The position numbers were made by a program, and so were the translations under genes. Below the pieces are notes generated by a model that saw only the letters and a program-made list of their open reading frames with translations, searched no databases and had not been told where the DNA came from. A stretch of DNA of 64,000 nucleotides from Tetragonia tetragonoides (lineage: Eukaryota > Streptophyta > Magnoliopsida > Caryophyllales > Aizoaceae): NCBI GenBank assembly GCA_038025085.1, contig CM076139.1, positions 15,951,307-16,015,306 of the forward strand, read 5' to 3'. Shown piece by piece: positions 35,103 through 46,300 of the stretch. How positions within the stretch are numbered: the first letter of the stretch is position 1; every line of letters begins with the position of its first letter.

Positions 35103-35689
35103 TGACTTTTTTTTTTTTTTGAGAGGGGAATAGGAGATTTTCATTCATAGAAAAGTCATACGGCATTTACATCGAAAATAACCCTAGAATATACTAAATC
35201 AACAATAACAATAACAAATCTGCTAACAAAACAATTAACAAGGATACCCGAGTGCGACTCCCAACATGCATAGTAACCATGTGCTTCCTTTGATGCTTCA
35301 TCTTTAACGGAAGTGGAGATCTTCACCGCAAATACCGTAATTGTTTGCTCACAAAACGTTGTATGATACCATCGATCTTGTGCATATCCGGTCCCCGAAT
35401 TCATATTGCTTGATACTAAATCGCACAATAGGCGAAGAGAGAATCCTACAAAGAGGAAAAATATAAAAATCCCTAATAACTCCATAAAAGGGAGAGAAAA
35501 TTATTCCACTTAGAGAGCATAAACTAGAAATCAATGACAAAAAAAGGTGGAAAACATGAATCACAGGCCGGGAATGGCCTAAATCGGTCTTCCCGGCCTG
35601 AAAATTTATCCTAATAAGAATTAAAGTTGAGAGAGAAAGAGAAGAGCCAAAAAGAGAGGCTAGGGTTTTTCACAATGGTTTCTTGACAC
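35103..35689 (-). mobile_element. Retroposed sequence with poly(A) and an 11-bp TSD
   Basis: A 587-bp insert is bounded by AACTTTTACTA at 35092-35102 and 35690-35700. On the minus strand it starts near a CCCTAGCCTCTCTTTTTGG leader and ends in an A tract (the T run at 35108-35120), as expected for target-primed retroposition. A leader with AAACCCTAGCC is common in plant L1-type LINE 5' UTRs. The 109-codon minus-strand frame inside (35156-35485) has no recognisable domain. It is either a LINE-derived short copy or a processed transcript. It lies in the 3' flank of the ZPR gene. Confidence 0.65.
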
Positions 35690-35700
35690 AACTTTTACTA

Positions 35701-36627
35701 CTACTAGTTTATATTGAAAAGTATATTACTAAATTAAATTAATCTTCTGTGTTCTATTTCTCTCACACTCGACAATGCCAGCTTTATTGCTTTTTAAAAC
35801 TATGAATATGTCTGCTAATTGTAAATTGTTGATTACGCCTCCAACTATGATAATGGGGATTTTATGGAAATAATAATAATTAAAATAGCTAGCCTTCCTA
35901 GAAAAGAAATTGATTGCATTCAATCCAAAAATCTTGTCAAATCGATTTATTCTACATTGGGTTTGGGTTTAATGATTGAAAGGAAAGCTTTTTCAAGAAC
36001 CTCTGTTGGTACCAAGTTGCAATTTAGAGGTATAGGTAATAGTAAAAGACTAGTTATGGTCTGTGAGAGCAGATCTGATATGGATAACAGAGCAATCATA
36101 TGGGCCAGAAGGGAACCAAAGCAAAAGGACTCAAGGAGGGAAAATCAAATCCAGCATATGCCTTTTTATTTTTAATAATCTTTTTAACAAATGAAACATA
36201 ACATATCCGATTATTCGAATCCGACCAATCAAACATTTTTCTTTTATTTTTTTGGGTAGAGGCGTTAACCCAACTAGTTTGTTACGGTTCGGAAAGGGGA
36301 AGGGAGAGAGGGCATACATTAGAACTCCTTTGTTATGTCGACCCAACCTGTCGGTTATGTGAATAGAGCCCGCTGCTCTATAGTAGGCTTTTTCAATGAG
36401 TTAGGGGGCATACATTAGAACTCCTTTGTTATGTCGCATGATTCTTTCTTAATTGTTGTTATAGTGCCAGTTCTAGTACGTATTAATGTAAACAAATCTT
36501 ACATTTACCAACAACTGTACTGTTGGTATAAATGATTCGGCACTCTTACAGTTCTAATCAAACTCAAGGGTTCGATTTAGGAGAATAAAAAAACCGCATG
36601 TTAGGAGCACTTCACCTCCTTATCAAA
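35701..36627. other. Intergenic sequence with a possible decayed coding fragment
   Basis: A plus-strand frame at 35864-36175 (103 codons; contains IYSTLGLGLMIERKAFSRTS and ARREPKQKDSRREN) has coding-like composition but no domain I recognise and no clear start context or splice sites. It could be a pseudogene exon. Two copies of a CATACATTAGAACTCCTTTG motif (about 36313 and 36408) mark a roughly 95-bp duplication. Confidence 0.3.
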
Positions 36628-36629
36628 TA

Positions 36630-36884
36630 CTCCCTCTGTTTCTGTTTATACTTTTTACTTGCTTTTTCACGGTCTCTTAGATGGTATTTTGACCACTAAT
36701 ATCTATAAAAATATACAAGTAAAATTTATAAAAATTTGATATTTTGAAAATACATTTCCAAAAGAATATAATGCATATACTTTCAAATCATAACTCATAG
36801 AGATGTTTTATATATTTACGGTCAAAATTTATAAAGTTTGACCTCAAAAAAGCAAGTAGTAAGTTTAAAAAGAAACGGAGGGAG
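36630..36884. mobile_element. Stowaway MITE
   Basis: A 255-bp element has the classic inverted ends CTCCCTCTGTTTCTGTTTA and, reversed, CTCCCTCCGTTTCTTTTTA, with TA on each side (36628-36629 and 36885-36886). It is AT-rich and non-coding. Confidence 0.95.
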
Positions 36885-37701
36885 TACTAAGATTTTTGAA
36901 GACTATACATTACTCACCAAGTTACAACTTACAAGTGCAACAAGGTTCTGAAACCAAGTCACATACAAATTCAGCTGTACCAAACAGACAGGTGTGAAAT
37001 TCATGGTATATCCGAAAAGCTACAAATTTCTTGGGTTAGGGATGAAACGTTATCTTGCCTTAGTGTGATGTATTTTTGTTTGTTTCCTTCCTTTTTTTTG
37101 AATTCACCCATTTTTCCAGGAGTAATTTGATCATTCATCAAAATTCCAACAATTTTTCTTTTTCTTTGAAGAAAACAACAAAAGAACAATTTTTCTTTTT
37201 CTTTGAAGAAAACAACAATAGAACAATTGGCCTCTATCTACACAAAATGGGGTAATGTTGAATGACTTTCCACTCCTCTCACTCCTTCTAATCCCCACCA
37301 AATTCGGGCCGGGCCCAAATTATTACACGCCCCTTAATTTTGTTACAGGATATTCATGTGATTCATTGAATTTCTAATTAATCAATCAAAGAAAGTGTGT
37401 TGGCATAATACTATAATGGTTAAGTTAACCCTCAAAAACGTAAGAGCATTTCTAACCATGACTTGAGGTATGGGGTTCATCCCCCCTTCCTTTCGTCCTT
37501 ATTAATGAGCTAATGACTAATGCCATCTTGATTAATTTAAGCTGACCAATAGGGTCTCATTATGTAAAAGTAACAAATCCACACAAAAACAAAAAACTTA
37601 TGGGAAGGGATCAACAAATGCTTTGTCTTCTAAGTTCTAATACATCTTCTCATCACATCAATCCTCGTTGAACTTGAATTGTGGATATACAGTGCATCAT
37701 A

Positions 37702-37904
37702 CAAATCAAGAGGTGCAGTTGAGTGATAGAGATTCATCTATCTTTAACTAAGGTCGAGGGTTCAAATCTCGTCTTGGCATGGAGCAGCCTTAAATCTTTT
37801 GATCAGCTATCCCACTCTTTAAGCTGCCTACCAACCAGCACGGGGAGATAGTCACGGTAGTCGACGATGGATATCCTTGGTGTGAACCACAAAAAAAAAA
37901 AAAT
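37702..37904 (+). mobile_element. tRNA-derived SINE with 9-bp TSD
   Basis: A 203-bp element is flanked by TGCATCATA (37693-37701 and 37905-37913). It has a box-A-like GAGTGATAGAG, a box B GGTTCAAATCT at about 37759-37769, a unique body and a terminal A run. All features of a polymerase III-driven SINE are present. Confidence 0.85.
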
Positions 37905-38312
37905 TGCATCATAGAAGAAACTAAATTAATATTCTTATATTTAAAGAAGGGCTTGGGTTTCAAAATTTTAAGCTACTCGGTACCTATGTAAATTTGTTAA
38001 TATTATTACGTCTTTTAATCCCTTATTAATCTAAGGAACTGTTCTTTTCACCTGAAAACAAGAAACTAAACTAGCTCAATCGAAATAAACAATTTGGTAT
38101 GCGGCCCTCAATAAATTTTATAAAGGTAATCATTTTAAAATTAAACTATACAATAGTCGAGCCCATTCATGCCCTAGAGAAAGATTCGCATCGGACTACC
38201 TAGTATACTAAATATCTATACTTATTCCTCTGATCTTCTGTCTATTAACACGAGAATTATTAGATGCTTTTGAATGTTTTATAATCTGTTTTATCAACAA
38301 TAGTTACTCCTC

Positions 38313-38861
38313 ATTAAGACTATAGAATTATTTTAGTTATTCCTTAATTAAGTACTCTAGTATTTTTTATAGTCTAGATATATATATCGTTTCCATATTC
38401 AATTCAGTCTCCTAGTATAACATGTATTAGGATTCTATATCTCTGTCAAACTCTTATGTTATAAATAACTTTGCTAATTAATCATCAATAAAGTTAAAAG
38501 GTTCACAATCATAAATTCAACATGATGTCATAAACATACCATGCCAATTGACCTCTTTGATTACGATTAATTCTCTCATTCAAAAAAAGTCTCAAATTAG
38601 AAACATAATTCTCCGAAGATAAAAAAAAAATAAACATAGTTCTCCGCCGGCGCTGTAACTCAATTACAATTTCCACACCAACCATCATCTATTCATCTAT
38701 CGCCGGTGTTGATGAGAAGCCATTAATACAACCACAGTGGTCCAAAAATGGCGGCGACAATGATAAACAACGGCGATTACGTTAAATCAGACGGTTCCGT
38801 TGATAATCTAGTTCAAGATTCATCTTTGTCGTTGACTAACAACAACAACAACAACAACGAT

Positions 38862-38893
<32 letters not shown>

Positions 38894-39437
38894 CCAGCAA
38901 ACTCAACCCTTTGGGCTATTGCAATGACAACAACTCTCTCTCCTTCTCCAACAACAATACTTGATGAGATCGGTGAAACAAAGAACCAACAATTTGCAAC
39001 AACTCCTGTCCCAACAACATCTTCAACAACAACAACAACTTGGGGGAAATATTAAGACTATGGAATTATTTTAGTTATTCCTTAATTAAGGACTCTAGTA
39101 TTTTCCATAGTCTAGATATATAACATGACCAGTTGGCAAATATTTTCACAAAGGCACTCGGGCTTCAACAGTTCTCCTATCTTGCATCCAAGTTGGGCAT
39201 TGGAGATTTTCATGCTCCAACTTGAGGGGGAGTATTAAGACTATGAAATTATTGTAGTTATTCCTTAATTAAGGACTCTAATATTTTCCATAATCTAGAT
39301 ATATATCGTTTCCATATTCAATTCAGTCTCCTAGTATAACATGTATTATGATTCTATATCTCTGTCAAACTCTTGTGTTATAAATAGCTTTGCTAATCAT
39401 CAATAAAGTTAAACAATTCACAATCATAAATTTAACA
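38313..39437 (+). mobile_element. Rearranged Copia retrotransposon: LTR, insert, partial LTR, pol tail, LTR
   Basis: Three homologous LTR segments start (T)ATTAAGACTAT: 38313-38522 (about 210 bp), 39050-39122 (first part only) and 39234-39437 (about 204 bp). Each of the last two is preceded by a purine tract (TTGGGGGAAA, TTGAGGGGGAG). Between the partial and the last LTR, 39125-39226 encodes the end of Copia pol, QLANIFTKALGLQQ to HAPT and stop. The order shows deletion and recombination between copies; gag, integrase and reverse transcriptase are absent. Confidence 0.8.
38748..39048 (+). pseudogene. Gln/Asn-rich exon-like segment between Copia LTRs
   Basis: From the ATG at 38748 a frame reads MAATMINNGDYVKSDGSVDN, then a long Asn run and Gln-rich stretches (LLSQQHLQQQQQ). 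It has one TGA near 38926 and otherwise stays open to the next LTR piece. The composition and the C/G-richer leader (CTCCGCCGGCGCTG) look like the first exon of a host regulatory gene rather than Copia gag. I do not recognise the parent gene. It is either captured host sequence or simple CAA-repeat expansion. Confidence 0.45.
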
Positions 39438-40060
39438 TCCTACCTATAATTGTCAGCCGCTAATAGGATTGTACATATGACTTATTTTCTTAGAATTTTT
39501 CATATACATGTGTTTTTTTTGTAATATGGTTTTACCCTTTTTATTTTAGTGATATACTTCCACTAGTAATATGATTGCCTTAGATGTCTTAAGTAGATTT
39601 TCAGATTAACGATATACTTATAATATACTTTTAAAATTGTAAACATGCACGCATCGCGTGCAATAAAATTCTAGTATGATAATAAGCCAATACACAATGA
39701 TAAATCGAAATGAATATAGCATATATGTTGAGAGTTTTCGCCCCGTTTAAAAGTGTTATGTGTAAGTTGAGATTTCCTACATGTTTAATTTAATATGTCA
39801 AAGTAAATGAATTAATAACTTGATATAAGTATGTAGTATGATCTAACTTTAGCTATTTAAAGACAATCTAATTCACATTAGATATGGTTAGGACTTAGGA
39901 CATTTAAATTTTTGGGTAAATTTTCATGTTTTTCTTATTTTTAGAAAAATTCTTCATGGTACCATTATGTAATGAAGTTGTTTTTACATGGCGGACAACA
40001 ATTTCTTTTTTGGAATGTGAATATAATTGTGGGACAAGTATCTCAATAATTATATTGAGG

Positions 40061-40247
40061 ATGTACTAATAAGTGGTTGGTCTGAGTGATTTGGTACTCT
40101 CATCCCTTAAGCAAGATCGAGGGTTCCAATTTTGTGCATGGAGAAATTATTTAGTGGGAGCACTTTACCCTTTTATGGACCAACCCGGTGTGAACATAAT
40201 TAAGCTTGGCACAAATGGCTTAGGTGAAGCTGTGGTTAAACCAAAAA
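40061..40247 (+). mobile_element. tRNA-derived SINE with 13-bp TSD
   Basis: A 187-bp element sits between two perfect copies of AATTATATTGAGG (40048-40060 and 40248-40260). It has a box-A-like GTCTGAGTGATTTGG and a box-B-like GGTTCCAATTT at about 40122, then a unique body and a short A run. Its first half resembles the SINE at 37702. Confidence 0.85.
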
Positions 40248-40260
40248 AATTATATTGAGG

Positions 40261-42266
40261 GTGTTTTCTATTCTACTTATTTAGTAATCACTTCTATGAC
40301 AATTTTTGTCTCACTTATAACTATTCAGTTTAATTCAGTAAAAAAGAAACACACTATTATTAGTTGAAAGTATTTTTGTGGAATAACTTAAAATTAGAGG
40401 TATTATAACCCCAATTTTTGGGTATTTAAATGGAATATCTTTCTTAATAAATATATAATAAATTTTCTAAAAAAAAAAAAAAGAAGAGAAAATTAGAAAT
40501 TGCTAGAAGTATATTTTTACCATAAAACTCCGTGGGTGGTGTTCAAAATTTAAGTATTTAATAATTTACCCGTTTCTTTTTGAAAAATAATTATTTCGTA
40601 TCTAGTCTGTATTCTTTTTGAAGTTATGAGTTCAGTCTAGTTTTATTTAGTTTAGTTCAGTTTAGTCGATTTAATGATCTGTGTTTTATCTCACAATATT
40701 TATTTCAGTTCACTCCAGTCCAATTCGGTGACAAAGAACACACACTCCTACTAGAGGTTTTTTCTTGATACGTAAGGCTTGGAGTTTTTGGATTTGTAAC
40801 AAATCCAAAAATTAAAATAGAGTTGGGGAAGTTAAAAGAGGCTTTTCATTCAGATTCTGTCCGAGTAGAGAGTGATGGGAGGATCCATTCAGAGGTAACG
40901 TCATCAAAGGAGATTTCATTTGAGGTTCAGGACTTGCAAAATGGAACTGGACGGCCTAAGGAGAGAGAGTCAATGAAGGTTGATTAACTTTGAAATTGTG
41001 TGGAGAAAGTGGGCACCCACAAAATCAGAACTCATTAGATTGGGACATCAAAAACATGACATGGGTCTCCTCATGTTGATGTCAATATACCCAATTGCCA
41101 GGTTGACTAAAGAAGATTGAAATTTAATCTAATTTAAACCCAATACCATCACACCCGTTCTTTTTTTTTTTTTTTTTTGGTGTTGTCAATCACAAAAACT
41201 TTTTTGAAATGATATTTCTGTAATTTTTAATAAGACGGGGATCACTTTTAAATGAAATAAGGGCCATTGCTTTTTATAAATAATCCCTATATTTCTAAAA
41301 CGTGAACTCGATTTTTTATAAGTTGGTCTCATACAAGACTTGCTGAATTTCATTATGTCTTTTCAGCTTTGTATTAAATTACCATAAATTACAAGGAAAT
41401 CTGAAAGGCCTCTTTGTCCCCATTGGATTCACTGTGGTGAGACTAATTATTAAAAATCTGAAAAACAAAACCGAAAGCCTGGGTCAACAAATCCATCTTG
41501 TTATCTGTCAGCTACATAGCAAAGAAGGGCTAGGCTGAAAGGCATTATCATTTGCCTGTCCTTCCATTTTAATAGGACAGTAAATGGTAAATGGTGAAGG
41601 CAATCATTTTGGTTACTTGGTTAGGAGTGACATAGGAGCTTAGCTTTGCTCCAACCTAGGTCAACATAATCTTTCAATTCTGATTCTCTAGAGCTATTTT
41701 TCGTCACTACGGTATTAGCATTCATTTTCATAATAAGTGAACAGAAATGAGACGGGAATGAACTGAACTCGACTCCACTGAACTGGATTAAACTAAACTA
41801 AATAAAAATGTGAAAAAATAAAATATTGAACGAAACCATTAAACTGAATTGAACCAATTTCCGAGCAAGTAGAAAAGAACACACCCAAAAGCAAGTAAAT
41901 GAAAGCTTTCTTATCCTTTTCTTTTTTTTGATCACGAAAGCGCTCTTATCAATTGAGTGATATGTTTGTCTTTGTTGTACATGAACTCATGAAGGTCATT
42001 AACATCCATTAGTTCCACAAATGATGACTCTGACTCTGACTCTGACTCTGAGACTTTTTATAGGCACTTACAAAACTTCACATCTACTGTCTCATACCCA
42101 GAATTGTATCTTTGATGAAAACCTTCAAGTACTTCATCAGATTTAATTGTTACAAATTATCAACAGAGTGCCTTTTGTAAAATGTGTAAATCAACTCAAC
42201 GTTGAGATCCAAGTTAGGATGTTCATAATAAAACAAGAACATCACTAAAAAAGTGACAGGAAAAAG
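40261..42266. other. AT-rich intergenic sequence with MITE-end relics
   Basis: No gene is seen. Motifs of the GAAAAGAACACACC type occur near 40360, 40735 and 41872, with ACTGAACTGGATTAAACTAAAC-like interiors before the last one, suggesting old copies of one MITE family. A GACTCT hexamer repeat lies at about 42029-42052. Confidence 0.45.
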
Positions 42267-42794
42267 AGGGCTGCTAGCTGCAGCCTCATCTTGAGGCTGT
42301 AATTTGCAGCCTCACCTCACAAGCTGACATGTGTACAACTTTCTCAAAAGTTGTGACTTTTTACAATAAACTCACACACTCTCCTCCATACCCATGTTTA
42401 CTTAACTGAAATTTGATCAATTATTATTATCGGCAACTACATCATTAATTCCGACGGCTTCGGCGTCGTAATTTTTCAAAATAAAACCCTAAGATGGGAA
42501 GAATGAACCCAAAAACCTCCAAAATTCCAAAAAGAAACCCCTAAGACGGGAAGGGTGAACCCCAAAACCCCCCAAAAACCCAAAAAGAAAACCTTAAGAT
42601 GGGAAGGGTGAACCCCTAAACCCCCAAAATAAAAAAGAAAATCTTAAGATGAAAAGAATGAACCCCAAAACCCCCCAAAAAACACCCTAAATGGAATAGT
42701 GAACCCTAAAAGAAAAGAAAAAAGAAGAGAAAAAGTAAATTTTGACACATGTCAGCTTGTGAAAGTGAGGCTGGACTGCAGCTAGCATCATTCC
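42267..42794. mobile_element. Mutator-type MITE with internal minisatellite
   Basis: A 528-bp element has 9-bp flanks AGGAAAAAG (42258-42266) and AGGAAAAAA (42795-42803), matching at 8 of 9. Both ends carry TGCTAGCTGCAG and ACAAGCTGACATGTGT as inverted repeats; the left end has an extra copy of the GCAGCCTCA block. The middle (about 42480-42715) is a tandem array of four roughly 60-bp units built on AAGATGGGAAGGGTGAACCC and CAAAACCCCCC. It is non-coding and lies downstream of FACE2. Confidence 0.8.
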
Positions 42795-42881
42795 AGGAAA
42801 AAATGAAAGAAAAAAAAAAAAACACACTTGGAAAACTAGTCATAGACTCATAGACGTAGAATTCAGAGGCGCAACTCTTCC

Positions 42882-42957
42882 CCAAGTACTCTTAAACTGC
42901 ACTTTGCATGTGTAACTAGTCTACTACACATGCAATGTGCAATTTAAGAGTACTTGG
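42882..42957. repeat. Short perfect-looking hairpin
   Basis: CCAAGTACTCTTAAA and TTTAAGAGTACTTGG, followed inward by TGCAC/GTGCA and TTGCATGTGTA/TACACATGCAA, form a hairpin of two arms of about 34 bases around a loop of about 8. It lies about 375 bp past the FACE2 stop codon, in its downstream direction. Confidence 0.8.
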
Positions 42958-43332
42958 TTCCAAAAATTGCACTTGGTCTATTCAACATACTGTTATGCTG
43001 GTTGTAAAATTCTATCAAAACCTAGTCAGATTAGTTATTCCTCTTAATGTCAGTAGCCATAATCTTTAGCTATAAAAAGAAGTATTTCCTTCTACCACAT
43101 TTACCGAAGGGAAGGCAACTCGCCGGACGCGTAAAGATGAAATGACAATAGCTATTTACGCAGAGGCGCCTGAGCTTGCTTGGTCAGTTTATTTTCTTCC
43201 GGACTAGGAGAGAGGTGATCAACAGAATGAGATTCAGCAGGAAATCAAGCCCAACATCCACTATTCCAAAATTTGTATACTTCGAGTACAATTGAACAGG
43301 AAGAACATCACTAAACAAATCCATTCACAAGT

Positions 43333-46300
43333 TTAGCTCCAGCTACAATATCCATGCCAACACCGGCAATTTTCTGTCCTAGTATTGTACAAAGCAGGGC
43401 TAGTCAACAGAAAAAGAAAGTAGAGATAACCTATGGTTCCAGCAACGAAAGCCAAACTCACGAATACACCTGGAAGGAACAATAAGAAACAAATCAAGTT
43501 CGATTTGAGTCGTTACACAAGTGCTGCATGGTAGACGTTATGAAATCTTAAAATCTGAGCATAGCTCAGGCAAACTATTGGATACATCAATGCTGCCATT
43601 GTCAACAGTTTGTAATGTGATTTATTTCATTCTGTTTCCACGTCAGCTTGGTTGTTTCGGAAGGTGAGTTATATTATATGGGTAATGTTAACAAGTTACC
43701 CCGGGTAACTTGACAAGAAGGATAATTTTGCCTTTTAAATATTTTTATTAATTATTTTTGAAAATGAAGATAGTAAAAGATACACTTGCCTTTCACATTC
43801 CACAATTAACGCTAATTACCACAACCCCTTTAATGTTGTCTCACCACTTTCACAGAGGGAGACGGTGCGTGAGGTCGAATAAGCAACCCACTCAATCTCC
43901 ACCCCTATGGCCACAACATATCAAAACTCCACCTAACTAGATGATGAAGTCATTTTGTTGGGAAGCCTTCAATTCTATCAATCTTCCCTACAAAGCACCA
44001 CCTCCCCACTACGGCACTACCACCTCTTACTCGTCTCTCTCTATTGTCAATATGGGTGGAGTTGTATTGGGAGGGGCCCAAATTATTTTTTTGCTAAACT
44101 CGTTTGTACTACTGTGCACTAGTTGTGGATTGTGGACGGTGGACGGTGGACAGTGGTGGGTGGTGGTGTATGGAGCTAGAAACTAACTTTGGGAAATGCA
44201 TAATTGGTTTTAGAAGTTTGTTTTTTTAAATGATGTAACTAATGAAGTTATTTGATTCTCATTTTTAAAACAAGATTACTTCAACAAAGTTGCCAAAATA
44301 AATAAGTATCTATTTTTATTTTGTTATCTTAACAAGTTACCCAGGTAACTCGTTAACGGGACCGATATTATATATAATATAAGCAACGGACCTGTTCTTT
44401 GTATCTGTACGTTATAAATCAGCTGGTGCGGTCTCAAGAATTCCCACTTTCTTCTTTGCTCAATTTCTCCAGATTAGAGTTTAACAAGAACCCACCACTC
44501 TCTCCCTTCCCCATCCCTCTCCCATTAACCCTAAGAAAAATCAATTTAAATTGGTCAGAAGGGATACAAAAAGATTAGCAATCATGTTGTTTAGTTTGCA
44601 TGATATCTAAACTCAATCTATTCGACATCTAAACTTGGCTCTGCAGATGTGACTATAAACAATGGCTGGCAGTTGTGCAAGTAGCATGCTATCCAATAAT
44701 ATGTGCTACGCACCAAACGCCTACAAGTCGTGCACAATTTTGAGACCAAGATAGCAACAGAAGCAAATGAAGCAAAGCATAGTAACTTGGCTGAGAATGT
44801 TTGAAGTGGTGTACCTTTTCTTCCAGAATATACTACAGGCAGTCCCATGAAATTGCAGACAATATGTCCAACTAATGGAGCAATAAGATGACCTGTCAAA
44901 AGGAATAAGCTGTGTCAAAGAAACAACCAAGTAAAAGAACCTGAAGGAAGCAGCTTGCTGATAACAGTTTAAGACATGCATATTGACTAGCAAAATACAG
45001 CAAACACATGCGCAAACTTCATGCTCAACAGCAGTAGAACAAGGCATCTCAGATACCTATCAAGAAATTACTTTAAAATTATTTGTACAACTTTAGCAGA
45101 TGAACATGAAACAGGTAGAAAGATTTCTATGATTATTTTCTGCAGAACTTGATACTAGAAAAAAGTTAAGTGATGTGTAAACAAAAGATAGCAATGCCAA
45201 TAATTTCGTAAAGGAATTACGTGCTATGTCAACTTGGTACTGGCACAACAACAGCAGCCCAAGGAGAATTCTACCTAGATGGTCTGGGGATCACGCACGC
45301 AACCTGACCTCTAACTAGTAGAGAGGTTGTCTCCAGTAGACCCACAAAAGATATTTTAACCTTTGATAACAGTTTAATGCAAAAATAAATAGATACATAA
45401 GAAGCTAAGTACATAAATAAGATAGAGGAGGTCAACATCAACAGAGTTATGACAGAAATGAAAGGAAGGTGGAACTACAGACTTCGCTACACCTTAACAT
45501 TCTTGGCTTCCTAGAAAGGCAACATCAAGCACAAGCAAAAAAATTAAAAAAATAAAAAAAATTAAGGAAAGCTGAATACAAAACAAGACAGAGTGACAGA
45601 CAAATACAAATAAGAATAAGAAAGGAAATTTAGTCTCAGCCAGACTGCTAAATAAAGTCATACTGCAGACATGACAAATTGACAATACATCAACATATGA
45701 CCTACAGTACGCTAGGGGAACTTTCATCCATCTACTTTGACATTTGCTCACTTTGCATATGACTTCTCTTAAAATTTAAGTTTTGCCATCATGGCCCCTC
45801 TCATTCTAATTTCTAGGTTACAAACCTCCAACAAGGTCGTATGCATGCCCAAACAACTGTGGTGTCCACCAGTTTGAGACCAGGTAAATTAAGAGCCTCA
45901 ACTGATCCCAAGAGATTTTCGGGAAGAACAAAAAATGGAAACAGACCAAAATAAAGACAGAATAGGAAACGAGGACTAAAGAACACGATATTGACTCGTC
46001 ACCCCGTAATCAAAGTATCTGTCTAAGAACTTTATCACTTAGTCACGAAAAGTCACCATTTTATTTTTACTTAAAAGCGCTTTTAGCAGTGACATTACTG
46101 AGTACAGCAGTTTGGAAAATTTTGAGGCTAATATGGGTAGCGAAAGCCTTAACAAAGAACAAGTCTACTCCGTGATGGCCCTAATTAGGAGGCAAAGTAT
46201 GCACACACGGGAAGTCAAACTTTTCGAGAACTGTGACCTTCAAGGTGGAGAGATCAATTTCTTTAGGAGAAATATATAAAGCTCCAATGAGAAACACACT

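Larger units (their letters stand above)
38215..39674 (+). mobile_element. Possible non-autonomous Helitron carrying Copia pieces and a gene-like exon
   Basis: The 3' end is convincing: a GCACGC-ATC-GCGTGC hairpin at about 39646-39660, then a short spacer and CTAG followed by T (39671-39675). The proposed 5' end is TCTATACTT after an A at 38214, close to the plant consensus TCTMTAYTA but not perfect. There is no target duplication, as expected. Inside are three Copia LTR pieces, a Copia pol tail and a Gln/Asn-rich exon-like segment. The 5' boundary is tentative. Confidence 0.45.

Noticed and set aside
35864..36175. 103-codon plus-strand frame as a confident gene
   Set aside because: No recognisable domain, no splice context and no promoter; noted only as a possible relic.
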